Source of the DNA: Streptomyces diastatochromogenes
Lineage (GTDB): Bacteria; Actinomycetota; Actinomycetes; Streptomycetales; Streptomycetaceae
Assembly: GCF_002242805.1 (NCBI RefSeq)
Contig: NZ_MCGQ01000012.1
Span: 288,365 to 352,364, forward strand
Direction of reading: 5' to 3'
DNA length: 64,000 nt
This document shows positions 8,483 to 19,282 of the stretch, piece by piece; the first letter of the stretch is position 1; each line of letters opens with the position of its first letter. The notes below the pieces were generated by a model that saw only the letters and a list, made by a program, of their open reading frames with translations, did not search any database and was not told the DNA's origin. A program made the position numbers and the translations under genes.

Positions 8483-9433
8483 ATGCTGATATCGATCGTC
8501 GCGCCCTGCTACAACGAGGAAGACGTCCTCGAACGCTTCCACCAGGAGGTCCAGAAGATCGCGGACGAGCTGCTGCCGCTCGGCCACGACATGGAGTTCG
8601 TGTACGTCGACGACGGCAGCCGTGACCGCACGCTCGCCGTGCTCAGGCACCTCGCCGACTGCGACTCGCGGGTGCGCTACGTCTCCTTCAGCCGCAACTT
8701 CGGCAAGGAGGCGGCCCTGCTCGCGGGCCTCAGGCACGCCTCGGGCGACGCGGTCGTCGTCATGGACGCCGACCTCCAGCACCCTCCCGAGCTGATCAAA
8801 CGGATGGTGGAGCTGCGAGGCCAGGGCTACGACCAGGTCATCGCCAAGCGCAGCCGCACCGGCGACCGCCTCACCCGCACCCTCACCGCCCGCCTGTACT
8901 ACCGGCTCATCAACCGGCTGGTCGACGTCGAACTCGTCGACGGCGTGGGCGACTTCCGCCTGCTGTCCCGCCGCGTGGTGGACGCGGTCCTGAACCTCAC
9001 CGAGTACAACCGCTTCTCCAAGGGCCTGTTCGCCTGGGTCGGTTTCCCGAGCACCACCTTCGAGTACGAGAACGCGACCCGCGAGGCCGGCACCAGCTCC
9101 TGGTCCTTCCGCAGCCTGCTCAACTACGGCCTCGACGGCCTGCTGTCCTTCAACAACCGGCCGCTGCGCGCCGCCCTCTGGCTCGGCATGGGCCTGCTGC
9201 TGTGTGCCGGGGTGTACACCGCCTGGATCGTGGGCGCCGCGCTCGTCAACGGGGTCCAGACGCCCGGCTATGTGACCATCATCACCGCCGTCACCGCCCT
9301 CGCCGGCGTACAGATGGTCATGCTGGGAGTCATCGGGGAGTACACCGGCCGCATCTACTACGAGGTGAAGGGACGCCCGCACTTCCTGGTGAAGGCGACC
9401 AACGTGGAACGGACGAAAGACCTCATCCCTTGA
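8483..9433 (+). CDS. GT2 polyprenyl-phosphate glycosyltransferase (CsbB/GtrB type)
   Basis: A 316-residue DPM1-like glycosyltransferase. The N-terminal GT-A domain has SIVAPCYNEEDVLERF, the nucleotide-binding VDDGSRDRT, the metal-binding MDADLQHPPELI and DGVGDFRLLSRRVVD. Two C-terminal membrane segments follow (about 231-253 and 266-290). Such enzymes move a sugar from UDP/GDP to undecaprenyl phosphate at the inner face. It follows the YfhO gene by 22 bases, with RBS GGGGGGA, and its stop overlaps the start of the GtrA gene, so the three act as one pathway: charge carrier, flip, transfer. The sugar is not readable from the sequence. Confidence 0.9.
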   Translation: MLISIVAPCYNEEDVLERFHQEVQKIADELLPLGHDMEFVYVDDGSRDRTLAVLRHLADCDSRVRYVSFSRNFGKEAALLAGLRHASGDAVVVMDADLQHPPELIKRMVELRGQGYDQVIAKRSRTGDRLTRTLTARLYYRLINRLVDVELVDGVGDFRLLSRRVVDAVLNLTEYNRFSKGLFAWVGFPSTTFEYENATREAGTSSWSFRSLLNYGLDGLLSFNNRPLRAALWLGMGLLLCAGVYTAWIVGAALVNGVQTPGYVTIITAVTALAGVQMVMLGVIGEYTGRIYYEVKGRPHFLVKATNVERTKDLIP

Positions 9434-9810
9434 TCTCGCGACAGATCCTCACCTTCGCCGCGGTCGGTGTCGTCAACACGGCCACCTACTACGTTCTTTA
9501 CCTGTTGTTCCTCACCTGGCTGCCCTATCTGGCCGCGCATATTCTGGCATTCCTGATCAGCATGATCGGATCCTTTTTCCTGAACGCCCGCTTCACCTAC
9601 CGGACGCGGCCGACCTGGCGGAAATTCCTGCTGTTCCCGCTGACGAACGCCACCAATTTCCTGATCACCACCGCGGGTGTGTACGTGATCGTCGACGTCC
9701 TGCACGCCGGCAGCCGCTTCGCCCCCCTCCTCGCCTCCGCGGCGGCGATCCCGGTGACCTTCCTCGTCTCCCGCCGGATCATGCTGTCCCGCCGCCCCGA
9801 GGCCGAGCCG

Positions 9811-9819
<9 letters not shown>
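9430..9819 (+). CDS. GtrA-family membrane protein (polyprenyl-P-sugar flippase)
   Basis: A 129-residue protein with four predicted transmembrane helices: FAAVGVVNTATYYVLYLLFL, an AHILAFLISMIGSFFLN segment containing the family's S-x-x-N-x-R/F pattern (NARFTYR), FLITTAGVYVIVDV and a final helix before RRIMLSRR. GtrA proteins are thought to flip polyprenyl-phosphate-linked sugars. I chose TTG 9430, which forms a TTGA overlap with the GT2 stop; no ATG or GTG gives the correct N-terminus without a long overlap. Its last bases contain the -35 element of the argC promoter, so the arg operon starts within the end of this gene. Confidence 0.85.
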
Positions 9820-12037
<2,218 letters not shown>

Positions 12038-12041
<4 letters not shown>

Positions 12042-12943
12042 GCACTCGTAAGCACACGGCCCTGCCGAAAGCCCAGATCCTCATCGAGGCGCTGCCCTGG
12101 CTGACCCGGCACCACGGCAAGATCGTCGTCATCAAGTTCGGCGGCAACGCCATGGTGAACGAGGAGCTGAAGTCGGCCTTCGCCCAGGACGTCGTCTTCC
12201 TGCGGCACGCCGGCCTCAAGCCGGTCGTGGTGCACGGCGGCGGCCCCCAGATCAGCGCCGCCCTCGACCGGCACGGCATCGTCAGCGAGTTCAGGGCGGG
12301 CCTCAGGGTCACCACCGAGGACGCCATGGACGTCGTACGGATGGTGCTGGCCGGACAGGTGCAGCGCGAGCTGGTCGGGCTGCTCAACCAGCACGGCCCG
12401 CTCGCCGTGGGCCTGACCGGCGAGGACGCCCACACCATCACCGCCACCAGGCACCAGCCCGAGATCGACGGCGAACTGGTCGACATCGGGCGGGTCGGCG
12501 AGATCACCGCGATCGACACGGGCGCGATCGAGGCCCTGCTGGCCGACGGCCGCATCCCGGTCGTGTCGTCGATCGCCCGATCCCAGGACGACGGACATGT
12601 CTACAACGTCAATGCTGATACGGCGGCTGCGGCACTCGCTGCGGCACTGGGGGCCGAGACCCTCATGGTCCTCACCGACGTCGAGGGCCTCTACGAGGAC
12701 TGGCCGAACAGCGACGAGGTGATCAGCCGCCTCACCGCGACCCAGCTGGAGAAACTGCTGCCGGAGCTGTCCTCCGGCATGGTGCCGAAGATGGAGGGCT
12801 GCCTGCACGCCGTGCGCAACGGCGTCACCACCGCCCGCGTCATCGACGGCCGGGTCCAGCACTCGATCCTGCTGGAGATCTTCACCGACGAGGGCATCGG
12901 CACGATGGTCGTGCCCGACGAAGCCGAGGGGGAACAGTCATGA
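12038..12943 (+). CDS. argB: acetylglutamate kinase
   Basis: ATP-dependent phosphorylation of N-acetylglutamate, the second and usually arginine-regulated step. The 301-residue amino acid kinase fold shows [11 protein letters not shown] (phosphate loop with the active lysine), [11 protein letters not shown], and the nucleotide-binding [14 protein letters not shown]. The extended N-terminal helix ([17 protein letters not shown]) is the arginine-sensitive hexamer type, so feedback inhibition by arginine is expected. ATG 12038 overlaps the argJ stop by four bases; the stop overlaps argD in the same way. Confidence 0.97.
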
Positions 12944-14157
12944 CGGGCACCGCGACCAACGCCGAGCTGACCGCGCGCTGGCAGGGCGCGCTGATGAACA
13001 ACTACGGCACCCCGCGACTGCCCCTCGTGCGCGGTGCGGGCACCAAGCTGTGGGACGCCGACGGCAGGCAGTACCTGGACTTCGTCGGCGGTATCGCGGT
13101 CAACGCGCTCGGCCACGCCCACCCCGCGGTCGTCGAGGCCGTCAGCAAGCAGATCGCCTCCCTCGGCCATGTCTCCAACCTGTTCATCGCCGAGCCGCCG
13201 GTCGCCCTCGCCGAACGCCTCCTGCAGGTCTTCGGCCGGGACGGCAAGGTCTTCTTCTGCAACTCGGGTGCCGAGGCCAACGAGGGCGCGTTCAAGATCG
13301 GCCGGCTGACCGGGCGCACCCACATGGTGGCGACCACCGGCGGCTTCCACGGCCGGACCATGGGCGCCCTCGCGCTCACCGGCCAGCCCGGCAAGCAGGC
13401 GCCGTTCCTGCCGCTGCCCGGCGAGGTCACCCACGTGCCGTACGGCGACGCCCAGGCGCTGGCCGCGGCGGTCACGGAGGAGACGGCGCTCGTCATCATC
13501 GAGCCGATCCAGGGCGAGAACGGGGTCGTGGTGCCCCCCTCCGGGTACCTGAAGGCGGCCCGGGCGATCACCGCGGCCACCGGGGCGCTGCTCGTCCTGG
13601 ACGAGGTGCAGACCGGCATCGGCCGGACCGGGAACTGGTTCGAGTACCAGGCCCACGAGGGCGTCCTGCCCGACGTCGTCACGCTCGCCAAGGGGCTCGG
13701 CGGCGGGCTGCCGCTCGGCGCCACCGTGGCCTTCGGGCGGGCCGCCGAACTGCTCCAGCCCGGCCAGCACGGTACGACCTTCGGCGGCAACCCGGTCGCC
13801 TGCGCCGCGGGGCTCGCCGTCCTCGACACCATCGCGGACGAGGGGCTGCTGGAGAACGTGAAGCGGCAGAGCGGCGCCCTGCGCGAGGGAATCGAGGCGC
13901 TCGGCCACCCGTTGATCGATTATGTCCGGGGTGCGGGCCTCCTGCTGGGTATCGTGCTCACCGGGCCGTTCGCAGCGCAGGTGCAGCAGGCGGCCCAGGA
14001 GGCCGGGTTCCTGGTGAACGCGCCCGCTCCCGACGTCGTACGGCTGATGCCGCCGCTGAACCTGAGCGACGCCGAGACAGGCGCCTTCCTCGAGGCGCTG
14101 CCCGGCATCCTCGGCACAGCGGACCCAGCGGATGGGGACGGACGATCCGGAGAATGA
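12940..14157 (+). CDS. argD: acetylornithine aminotransferase
   Basis: PLP enzyme converting N-acetylglutamate semialdehyde to N-acetylornithine with glutamate as donor. The 405-residue class III aminotransferase has [15 protein letters not shown] near the N-terminus, [15 protein letters not shown] for cofactor phosphate, [15 protein letters not shown] with the PLP-contacting Asp, the Schiff-base lysine in [15 protein letters not shown], and [17 protein letters not shown] overlap with argB. The extreme C-terminus is a short acidic tail; argR follows after seven bases. Confidence 0.96.
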   Translation: MTGTATNAELTARWQGALMNNYGTPRLPLVRGAGTKLWDADGRQYLDFVGGIAVNALGHAHPAVVEAVSKQIASLGHVSNLFIAEPPVALAERLLQVFGRDGKVFFCNSGAEANEGAFKIGRLTGRTHMVATTGGFHGRTMGALALTGQPGKQAPFLPLPGEVTHVPYGDAQALAAAVTEETALVIIEPIQGENGVVVPPSGYLKAARAITAATGALLVLDEVQTGIGRTGNWFEYQAHEGVLPDVVTLAKGLGGGLPLGATVAFGRAAELLQPGQHGTTFGGNPVACAAGLAVLDTIADEGLLENVKRQSGALREGIEALGHPLIDYVRGAGLLLGIVLTGPFAAQVQQAAQEAGFLVNAPAPDVVRLMPPLNLSDAETGAFLEALPGILGTADPADGDGRSGE

Positions 14158-14164
14158 GACGACG

Positions 14165-14710
14165 ATGAGCCAGGCGCAGGACCACGAGCAGGCGGCGGGT
14201 GCCGGGCCGGCCGTGCCGCAGACCCGCACCGCACGGCACCGCCGGATCGTGGACATCCTCAACCGGCAGCCGGTGCGGTCGCAGAGCCAGCTGGCGAAGC
14301 TGCTCGCCGACGACGGGCTGAGCGTGACCCAGGCGACGCTGTCGCGGGACCTCGACGAGCTGAACGCCGTCAAGATCCGCAACAACGACGGCGACCTGAT
14401 CTACGCGGTGCCGAGCGAGGGCGGCTTCCGCACGCCGCGCGCTCCGCTGGGGGAGTCGGCGAAGGAGGAGCGGATGCGGCGCCTGTCCCAGGAGCTGCTG
14501 ATCTCTGCCGAGGCCTCCGCCAACCTCGTGGTTCTGCGCACCCCTCCGGGGGCCGCCCAGTTCCTCGCCTCGGCCATCGACCAGGCCGAACTGCACGACA
14601 TCCTCGGCACCATCGCGGGCGACGACACGCTGCTGCTGATCAGCCGGGATCCCACCGGCGGGCAGGCGCTGGCGGACCATCTGCTGCGGCTGGCCCAGAA
14701 CGGTCACTGA
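14165..14710 (+). CDS. argR: arginine repressor
   Basis: A 181-residue ArgR. An acidic, flexible N-terminus is followed by a winged helix ([14 protein letters not shown] ... [20 protein letters not shown], about residues 20-85) and the C-terminal oligomerisation/arginine-binding domain with [19 protein letters not shown] and [15 protein letters not shown] 14165 has GGAGA 11 bases upstream; an in-frame ATG at 14132 would overlap argD and lacks a better site. As the last gene of argCJBDR it is autoregulated with the operon, and it should also act on the argGH boxes at 28.9 kb. Confidence 0.96.
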   Translation: MSQAQDHEQAAGAGPAVPQTRTARHRRIVDILNRQPVRSQSQLAKLLADDGLSVTQATLSRDLDELNAVKIRNNDGDLIYAVPSEGGFRTPRAPLGESAKEERMRRLSQELLISAEASANLVVLRTPPGAAQFLASAIDQAELHDILGTIAGDDTLLLISRDPTGGQALADHLLRLAQNGH

Positions 14711-14806
14711 CGGGCGCCGCCCGGGGGACGGGCGGACAATGGGAATGTGATCTTCCGCCGCGAAGGACGGGCAATCTCCTGGCGGGGGCGGACCGTATAT
14801 GGAGGT

Positions 14807-15394
14807 ATGCAGGGGATTCGGTTCCCGGTGGGCCGGCTCCCGGACGAGGCTCTGCTGTCCGGGCTGGCCACCGGTGATCCGGAACTCGCCGCCACCTTTG
14901 TACGGAGGTTCCAGCACACGGTCTTCGGTGTCGCCATCGCCGTCACCGGGGACCCACAGCTCGCCGAGGACATCGCCCAGCAGACGTTCGAGCGCGCGTG
15001 GCGTCATGCCCAGATCTACGACCCGCGCCGTGGCTCGGTGGCGACCTGGCTGACGACGATCGCGCACAACCTCGCTGTGGACGCCCTTCGTTCCCGGCGG
15101 AGCGAGCCGATGGCGCCGGAGGATCTCGACGTGCTCCTCGACGTCGTCAGCGAGACGCCCGAGCAGTGGGCGCTGGCCGACGAGGCCTCGGCCCGGCTGC
15201 GGGCCGCCGTGGCGGAACTGCCACGGGAACAGGGACGTGCCCTGGTGATGGCGGGCATCTACGGAATGACGGCCCAGCAGATCGCCGACTGGGAGAAGAT
15301 CCCGCTGGGGACCGCCAAGACGCGGATCAGAACCGCGATGGCAAAGCTGCGGAACACGCTCACGTCTCCGAAGCGAGGCGACCATGGCCAGTGA
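14807..15394 (+). CDS. ECF-type RNA polymerase sigma factor
   Basis: A 195-residue group 4 sigma factor. Region 2 is visible as FVRRFQHTVFGVAIAVTGDPQLAEDIAQQTFERAW with the -10-melting RGSVATWLTTIAHNLAVD. Region 4 is the C-terminal HTH MTAQQIADWEKIPLGTAKTRIRTAMAKLR. The stop overlaps the start of a zinc-type anti-sigma gene, so the pair is co-transcribed and co-regulated. The start is uncertain: ATG 14807 gives the natural domain edge, but its GGAGG is only one base away; GTG 14747 would add 20 atypical residues (WRGRTVYGG). The target genes cannot be named. Confidence 0.9.
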   Translation: MQGIRFPVGRLPDEALLSGLATGDPELAATFVRRFQHTVFGVAIAVTGDPQLAEDIAQQTFERAWRHAQIYDPRRGSVATWLTTIAHNLAVDALRSRRSEPMAPEDLDVLLDVVSETPEQWALADEASARLRAAVAELPREQGRALVMAGIYGMTAQQIADWEKIPLGTAKTRIRTAMAKLRNTLTSPKRGDHGQ

Positions 15395-16160
15395 CGTGAC
15401 CTGCGAGAGGCTCCGGGAGAACGGCGCCGAGCTGGCACTCGGCGTGCTGTCCGGGCGTCAGCGGGCCGAAGCGGTCGAGCATCTGGAGCAGTGCGCGGAC
15501 TGCCGGGAGTACGTCGAGCACATGACCCTCGTCGGCGACCGGCTGATCGGCCTGCTGCCGCCGGCCGAGCCGCCGACCGGGTTCGAGACCCGGGTGTCGC
15601 GCGCACTGACCCGCGCCGCGACCGCGCCCGAGGGCCGCCCGCACGCGCACCCGTCGGCACCCGAGCACAAGGGTGTCCGTGGCCGCGCCCGCCGGGTCCG
15701 GCTGCGTATGGCGTCCGCCGTGGCCGCCCTCGCCATCGCCTGCGGATTCGCCGGCTGGGGGATCAGCACCGCCGTCGAGGCGATCACGGCCACGCCGGTC
15801 CCCGCGGTCGAGAGCGAGCCCGTGCTGGTCGGCGACCTGACCTCGCCCCTCGGGGCCGAGCAGCCGGCCGGCGAGGTCTACGCCCACCCCGGGCCCCCCG
15901 GCTGGGTCGCCATGTCCGTCGCTCTCACCGGTTCCCACGCCTCGTACACCGGCAAGGTGGCCTGTCTCCTGGAGCATCCGGACGGCACCACCACCCACGT
16001 CGGCGACTTCGCCCTGCGCAACGGGCACGGCAACTGGGCCGCGTCGACCCCCGTCGACCCCTCGGCGATCTCGGGCGCCCGCCTGACCTCCTCCGACGGC
16101 ACCGTCCTCGCCACGGCCGACCTGCAGGTCGGTCAGGTCCAGACCCCCGATGTGGATTGA
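15384..16160 (+). CDS. membrane-anchored anti-sigma factor (ZAS type)
   Basis: A 258-residue partner of the preceding sigma factor. The N-terminus carries the zinc-binding HxxxCxxC motif as EHLEQCADC (around residue 33-41), typical of anti-sigma domains that hold ECF factors. One transmembrane helix lies at about 110-130 (VAALAIACGFAGWGIST), and the outside domain of about 120 residues resembles RskA-type C-termini (GWVAMSVALTGSHASYTG, VGDFALRNGHGNWAAS). Release of sigma would follow an extracytoplasmic signal or thiol oxidation at the zinc site; which of these applies cannot be read. The start codon at 15384 lies inside the sigma gene. Confidence 0.9.
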   Translation: MASDVTCERLRENGAELALGVLSGRQRAEAVEHLEQCADCREYVEHMTLVGDRLIGLLPPAEPPTGFETRVSRALTRAATAPEGRPHAHPSAPEHKGVRGRARRVRLRMASAVAALAIACGFAGWGISTAVEAITATPVPAVESEPVLVGDLTSPLGAEQPAGEVYAHPGPPGWVAMSVALTGSHASYTGKVACLLEHPDGTTTHVGDFALRNGHGNWAASTPVDPSAISGARLTSSDGTVLATADLQVGQVQTPDVD

Positions 16161-16177
16161 ACCCGGCCCAGGCGGCC

Positions 16178-17065
16178 TCAGGGGTGGGTGATGAGAGCCC
16201 GTGGGCCGGGTGACGTCGCGTCGAGGGCGGCGGCCAGCTCGGCGACGGTGGGCCGGGACGCCGGGTCGGCGCGCAGACAGCCGTCGACGGCGGCGGCGAG
16301 GGCGGTCGGCAGACGCCGCCGGGCCGTGATCGAAGGGGCGCTCCGCTCCAGCTGCGGATAGCGATCCGCCCGCTCCCCGTCGTAGGAGTCGCAGGACTCG
16401 TAGGGCTCGTCCACGGTCCCTCCGCAGTCGAACGGCACGTCACCGCAGGCGACCTCGTACAGCGTGATGCCGATCCCCCACACGTCGGCCGCGGCCGTGA
16501 GCGGCCCGCCGCGGGCCTGCTCCGGAGCGAGATAGCAGAACGTGCCCAAGCCCGCGGGTGCGTCACCGGGCGGCCGGGCGACGCTCAGGTCCAGCACCTT
16601 CGCATGACCGCAGTCCACCACCACGTTGGACGGCTTGAGGTCCAGGTGCAGCAGGCCCTGTCCGTGCAGGTAGTGGACCGCGGAACACAACTGCACCCCG
16701 AGGAGCGCCACGTCGGCCGCGGTCGGCCGCCGCGGCAGCCGGCCGATCAGGTGGGACAGCGTCTCACCGGTCAGGGTCTCCAGGACGACGAGCGGCTCGG
16801 GCGACTCGAAGGTCTCGTAGGCGCGCACCAGGTGGGGATGGGTGAACTCGCGCAGCCACCGGCCCTCCCGCAGCAGCCGCTCGCGCAGCGGGTCCTCGTC
16901 CAGGCGGTCGGGACGCACCAGCTTGATCACACAACGGCAGGCCCGCTCCTCGCTCCAGGCGTCGTAGACGTCGAGCCAGCCGGTGCGCGTCAGATGCGCC
17001 AGGACCTCATAGCCCGGGGCCGGTCTCGCACCCGGTGCGAGGGAGGGCGGGGCGGAGTCGCTCAC
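16178..17065 (-). CDS. atypical soluble Ser/Thr protein kinase of the His-rich-peptide operon
   Basis: A 295-residue kinase domain with no membrane span or sensor domain. The active-site lysine is in CVIKLVRP (about residue 48), the catalytic loop reads HLDLKPSNVVV (HRD changed to HLD but Asp kept), the metal-binding motif is DLSVA where DFG is usual, and the APE motif is LAPEQA. The N-terminal glycine-rich loop is not recognisable: GYEVLAHLTRTGWLDVYDAW has no GxGxxG. GTG 17065 overlaps the stop of the exporter gene (GTGA) and has GGGAGGG seven bases upstream. Translational coupling to an exporter and a small Ser-containing peptide suggests the peptide or exporter as substrate; this is inference. 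Confidence 0.85.
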   Translation of the reverse strand: MSDSAPPSLAPGARPAPGYEVLAHLTRTGWLDVYDAWSEERACRCVIKLVRPDRLDEDPLRERLLREGRWLREFTHPHLVRAYETFESPEPLVVLETLTGETLSHLIGRLPRRPTAADVALLGVQLCSAVHYLHGQGLLHLDLKPSNVVVDCGHAKVLDLSVARPPGDAPAGLGTFCYLAPEQARGGPLTAAADVWGIGITLYEVACGDVPFDCGGTVDEPYESCDSYDGERADRYPQLERSAPSITARRRLPTALAAAVDGCLRADPASRPTVAELAAALDATSPGPRALITHP

Positions 17066-18897
17066 GACAGGACCCTCCCGTGCGGCGCGGCCCCGGTCAT
17101 GGCGTGCAGCCGGTGCAGCCGGGCGTAGGTCCCGCCGCGCCGCAGCAGGTCGTCGTGGGTGCCGTGCTCGACCACCCGGCCGCCGTCCAGCACCGCGATG
17201 TGCGTGGCGTCGCGGACGGTCAGCAGGTTGTGGGAGATGACGACGGTCGTCCGCCCGGCCATGAGCCGGCGCAGCGGGTCCATGATCCGCCGGCCGGACC
17301 GGACGTCGAGCCCGGTGGTCGGCTCGTCCAGCAGAAGCACGGGCGCGTTTCTGATCATCGCGCGGGCGATGGCCAGGCGCTGGCACTGTCCGCCGGAGAG
17401 CGTCCGGCCGCGCTGGCCGACCAGCGTGTCGTAACCCTCCGGCAGCGCCTCGATGAACTCGTGCGCGTCCGCGGCGCGGGCCGCCGCGACGATGTCCGCC
17501 TCGGTCGCCTCCGGCCGGCCGTAGGCGATGTTCTCCCGCACGGTGCCGTGGAAGACGAGCGTCTCCTGCAGCACCACCGCGACGTTCTCCCGTACGTCGG
17601 ACAGGCGCAGGGTGCGCAGATCGGTCCCGTCGAGGCGGACCGCTCCCCGGTCCGGGTCGTAGAAGCGCAACTGCAGCTTCGCGACGGTCGACTTGCCGGC
17701 CCCGCTGGCCCCGACCAGCGCCAGCGTCTCGCCGGGTGCCACATGGAAGGACACGTCCGACAGCGCCCAGGACGCGGTATCGGGATAGCGGAACCAGACG
17801 CCGTCGAACTCCACGTCACCGCGTGCCCTGCCGATCCGCCGGGCACCGGGGGCCTCGGTCACCTGCGGCCGCTGGTCCAGCAGCTCGATGATCCGTTCCG
17901 CCGAGGCGGACGCAGCGTAGAAGGTGGTGCCGAGGCGGGACAGGCTGCGGACCGGGCTGTAGAGCTTGCCGATCAGCGCCAGGAAGACCAGCAGCCCGCC
18001 CAGCGTGAGCTGGCCCTGGGCCAGCTTCCAGGTGCCCAGACCCATGACCGCGAGGCCGCCGGACACCTCGATGACGTCGACGATCGGTCCGTAGACGCCA
18101 CGGATCCGCGCCGAGGCCATCGCCGCCCGGAACTTGCCGATGTTCTCCCGCTCGAACCGCTGCTCCTCCCACCCCTGCCGGTTGTACGCCTGCACCAGCG
18201 CGACGTTGCCCAGCGACTCCTCGGCGATCGCGCTGAGCGAGCCGCTACGGCGCCTGCGCTCCCGCGAGGCCGCCTTGATCAGCTTGGAGAAGTGCCGGGC
18301 CGTGCCCCAGAACAGCGGCACGATGACGAGGGCGAGGAGGGTGAGATCCCACTGGAGGTAGAGCAGCAGGCCGAGGTACACGCCCAGGCTGATCACGTAG
18401 TAGACGGCGTCCGCCACCCCGGAGAGCAGGAACGTCTCGACCGCGTCGACATCGCCCGTGACACGCGACAGCACGTCCCCGAGCCGCCGCCGTTCGAAGA
18501 ATCCGAGCGACAGCCCTTGGACGTGCCGGAACACATCGGAGCGAAGCCTGAGCAGGAAGCCTTCGCCGACCCAGGTGGATGTCAGGTCGTCGGCGAAGCC
18601 CAGCACGCCGGAACCGACGATGAGCCCCAGGTAGGTGGGCGCGATCCACAGGAGCGGTCGCAGATCGCGGGGGACGAGCACATCGTCCACCACGATCTTG
18701 AACAGCCAGATCTCCCCGGCGTCGACGACGGGGCCGATCAGGCTGAAGAGCAGGATGGGCACGAGCCAGCGCCGGCCACCGCGGGTGTACGGCCAGAACC
18801 GCCGGAACACCTCGCGCAGGGGCACCGGGGGCGCGGCCGGCACCACGGCGTCGGACGTCTCGCCCACCGAGAGCAACCGTCCCAGAACACGCGCCAT
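17062..18897 (-). CDS. ABC exporter, fused permease-ATPase (611 aa)
   Basis: A half-transporter with an N-terminal six-helix exporter domain (LVPILLFSLIGPVVDAG onward, with AVYYVISLGVYLGLLLYLQWDLTLLALVI) and a C-terminal ATPase: Walker A GASGAGKSTV, Q-loop VAVVLQETLV, signature LSGGQCQRLAIARA, Walker B VLLLDEPT, H-loop VVISHN. It probably works as a homodimer, since no second half-transporter is nearby. There is no C39 peptidase domain for leader removal. It lies 74 bases after the His-rich peptide gene and overlaps the kinase start, so the peptide is the obvious candidate cargo, though multidrug or lipid export is possible. Confidence 0.9.
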   Translation of the reverse strand: MARVLGRLLSVGETSDAVVPAAPPVPLREVFRRFWPYTRGGRRWLVPILLFSLIGPVVDAGEIWLFKIVVDDVLVPRDLRPLLWIAPTYLGLIVGSGVLGFADDLTSTWVGEGFLLRLRSDVFRHVQGLSLGFFERRRLGDVLSRVTGDVDAVETFLLSGVADAVYYVISLGVYLGLLLYLQWDLTLLALVIVPLFWGTARHFSKLIKAASRERRRRSGSLSAIAEESLGNVALVQAYNRQGWEEQRFERENIGKFRAAMASARIRGVYGPIVDVIEVSGGLAVMGLGTWKLAQGQLTLGGLLVFLALIGKLYSPVRSLSRLGTTFYAASASAERIIELLDQRPQVTEAPGARRIGRARGDVEFDGVWFRYPDTASWALSDVSFHVAPGETLALVGASGAGKSTVAKLQLRFYDPDRGAVRLDGTDLRTLRLSDVRENVAVVLQETLVFHGTVRENIAYGRPEATEADIVAAARAADAHEFIEALPEGYDTLVGQRGRTLSGGQCQRLAIARAMIRNAPVLLLDEPTTGLDVRSGRRIMDPLRRLMAGRTTVVISHNLLTVRDATHIAVLDGGRVVEHGTHDDLLRRGGTYARLHRLHAMTGAAPHGRVLS

Positions 18898-18971
18898 GGC
18901 ATGCGTTCCTCGGAGATCGGCGAAACGGACCGGGTCCTTCCGAATCCGGTCCGCTCAGCCTCCGAGTGTGA

Positions 18972-19166
18972 TCAGTAGCCGCCGTGACCGCCGTGACCGC
19001 CGTGGTCACCGTGGTCGCCGTGGTCACCGTGGTCGCCGTGACGGCCACCGTGGTCGCCATGGTCGCCGTGGTCGTGACGGTCGCCGTGCCCCGAAGAACC
19101 GTGGCCCGACGAGTCACCGCCGTGGTCGTGGCGCTTCGCAGGCATCAGACTGCTGAAGATGGCCAT
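18972..19166 (-). CDS. Gly/His/Asp-rich small peptide (64 aa), putative exported or metal-binding peptide
   Basis: A short gene missed by length filters. The product starts MAIFSSLMPAKRHDH and then consists almost only of Gly, His, Asp and a few Ser/Arg, ending GGHGGHGGY; His and Gly alternate in HGDHGDHG-like units. The start ATG 19166 has an excellent AGGAGGAA site 6-7 bases upstream and its own promoter. The first 11 residues look like a short recognition segment; the rest would bind Cu, Ni or Zn. No signal peptide is present, so secretion would need the downstream ABC exporter. A RiPP precursor, a metal store or a structural Gly-rich peptide are all possible. DNA repeats of CCGTGGTC(A/G) underlie the tract. 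Confidence 0.75.
   Translation of the reverse strand: MAIFSSLMPAKRHDHGGDSSGHGSSGHGDRHDHGDHGDHGGRHGDHGDHGDHGDHGGHGGHGGY
18975..19110. repeat. CCGTGGTCR-type coding microrepeat (HGD/HGG units)
   Basis: On the + strand the bases repeat as CCGTGGTCACCGTGGTCGCC with drift, in multiples of nine, giving the minus-strand Gly-His-Asp/Gly codons. Such a tract is prone to slippage in units of three codons, so peptide length may vary between strains. Reading frame is kept throughout. Confidence 0.7.
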
Positions 19167-19226
19167 ATGCGTTCCTCCTGAAACTTGCCCCACAGGGGAT
19201 ACGTCCCAACGCGGAAGTTGGATGGC

Positions 19227-19256
19227 GTAATAGGGGCAACTTGGTAGAAACGTCAA
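19227..19256 (-). promoter_or_regulatory. promoter of the His-rich peptide operon
   Basis: On the minus strand, -35 TTGACG (19256-19251) and -10 TATTAC (19232-19227) are 18 bases apart, close to the housekeeping consensus. The start would fall about 55 bases before ATG 19166. This separates the peptide-exporter-kinase operon from the upstream apbE gene. TTGCCCC in the spacer and GGGGCAA near the ribosome site form a separated inverted pair. Confidence 0.6.
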
Positions 19257-19282
19257 AAATTCCTTACTCTCGGGGCCGAAGT

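Noticed and set aside
14747..14806. Longer N-terminus of the ECF sigma factor from GTG 14747
   Set aside because: The extra residues (REGRAISWRGRTVYGG) do not resemble sigma region 1.2/2 and no better ribosome site supports them, though it is not fully excluded.
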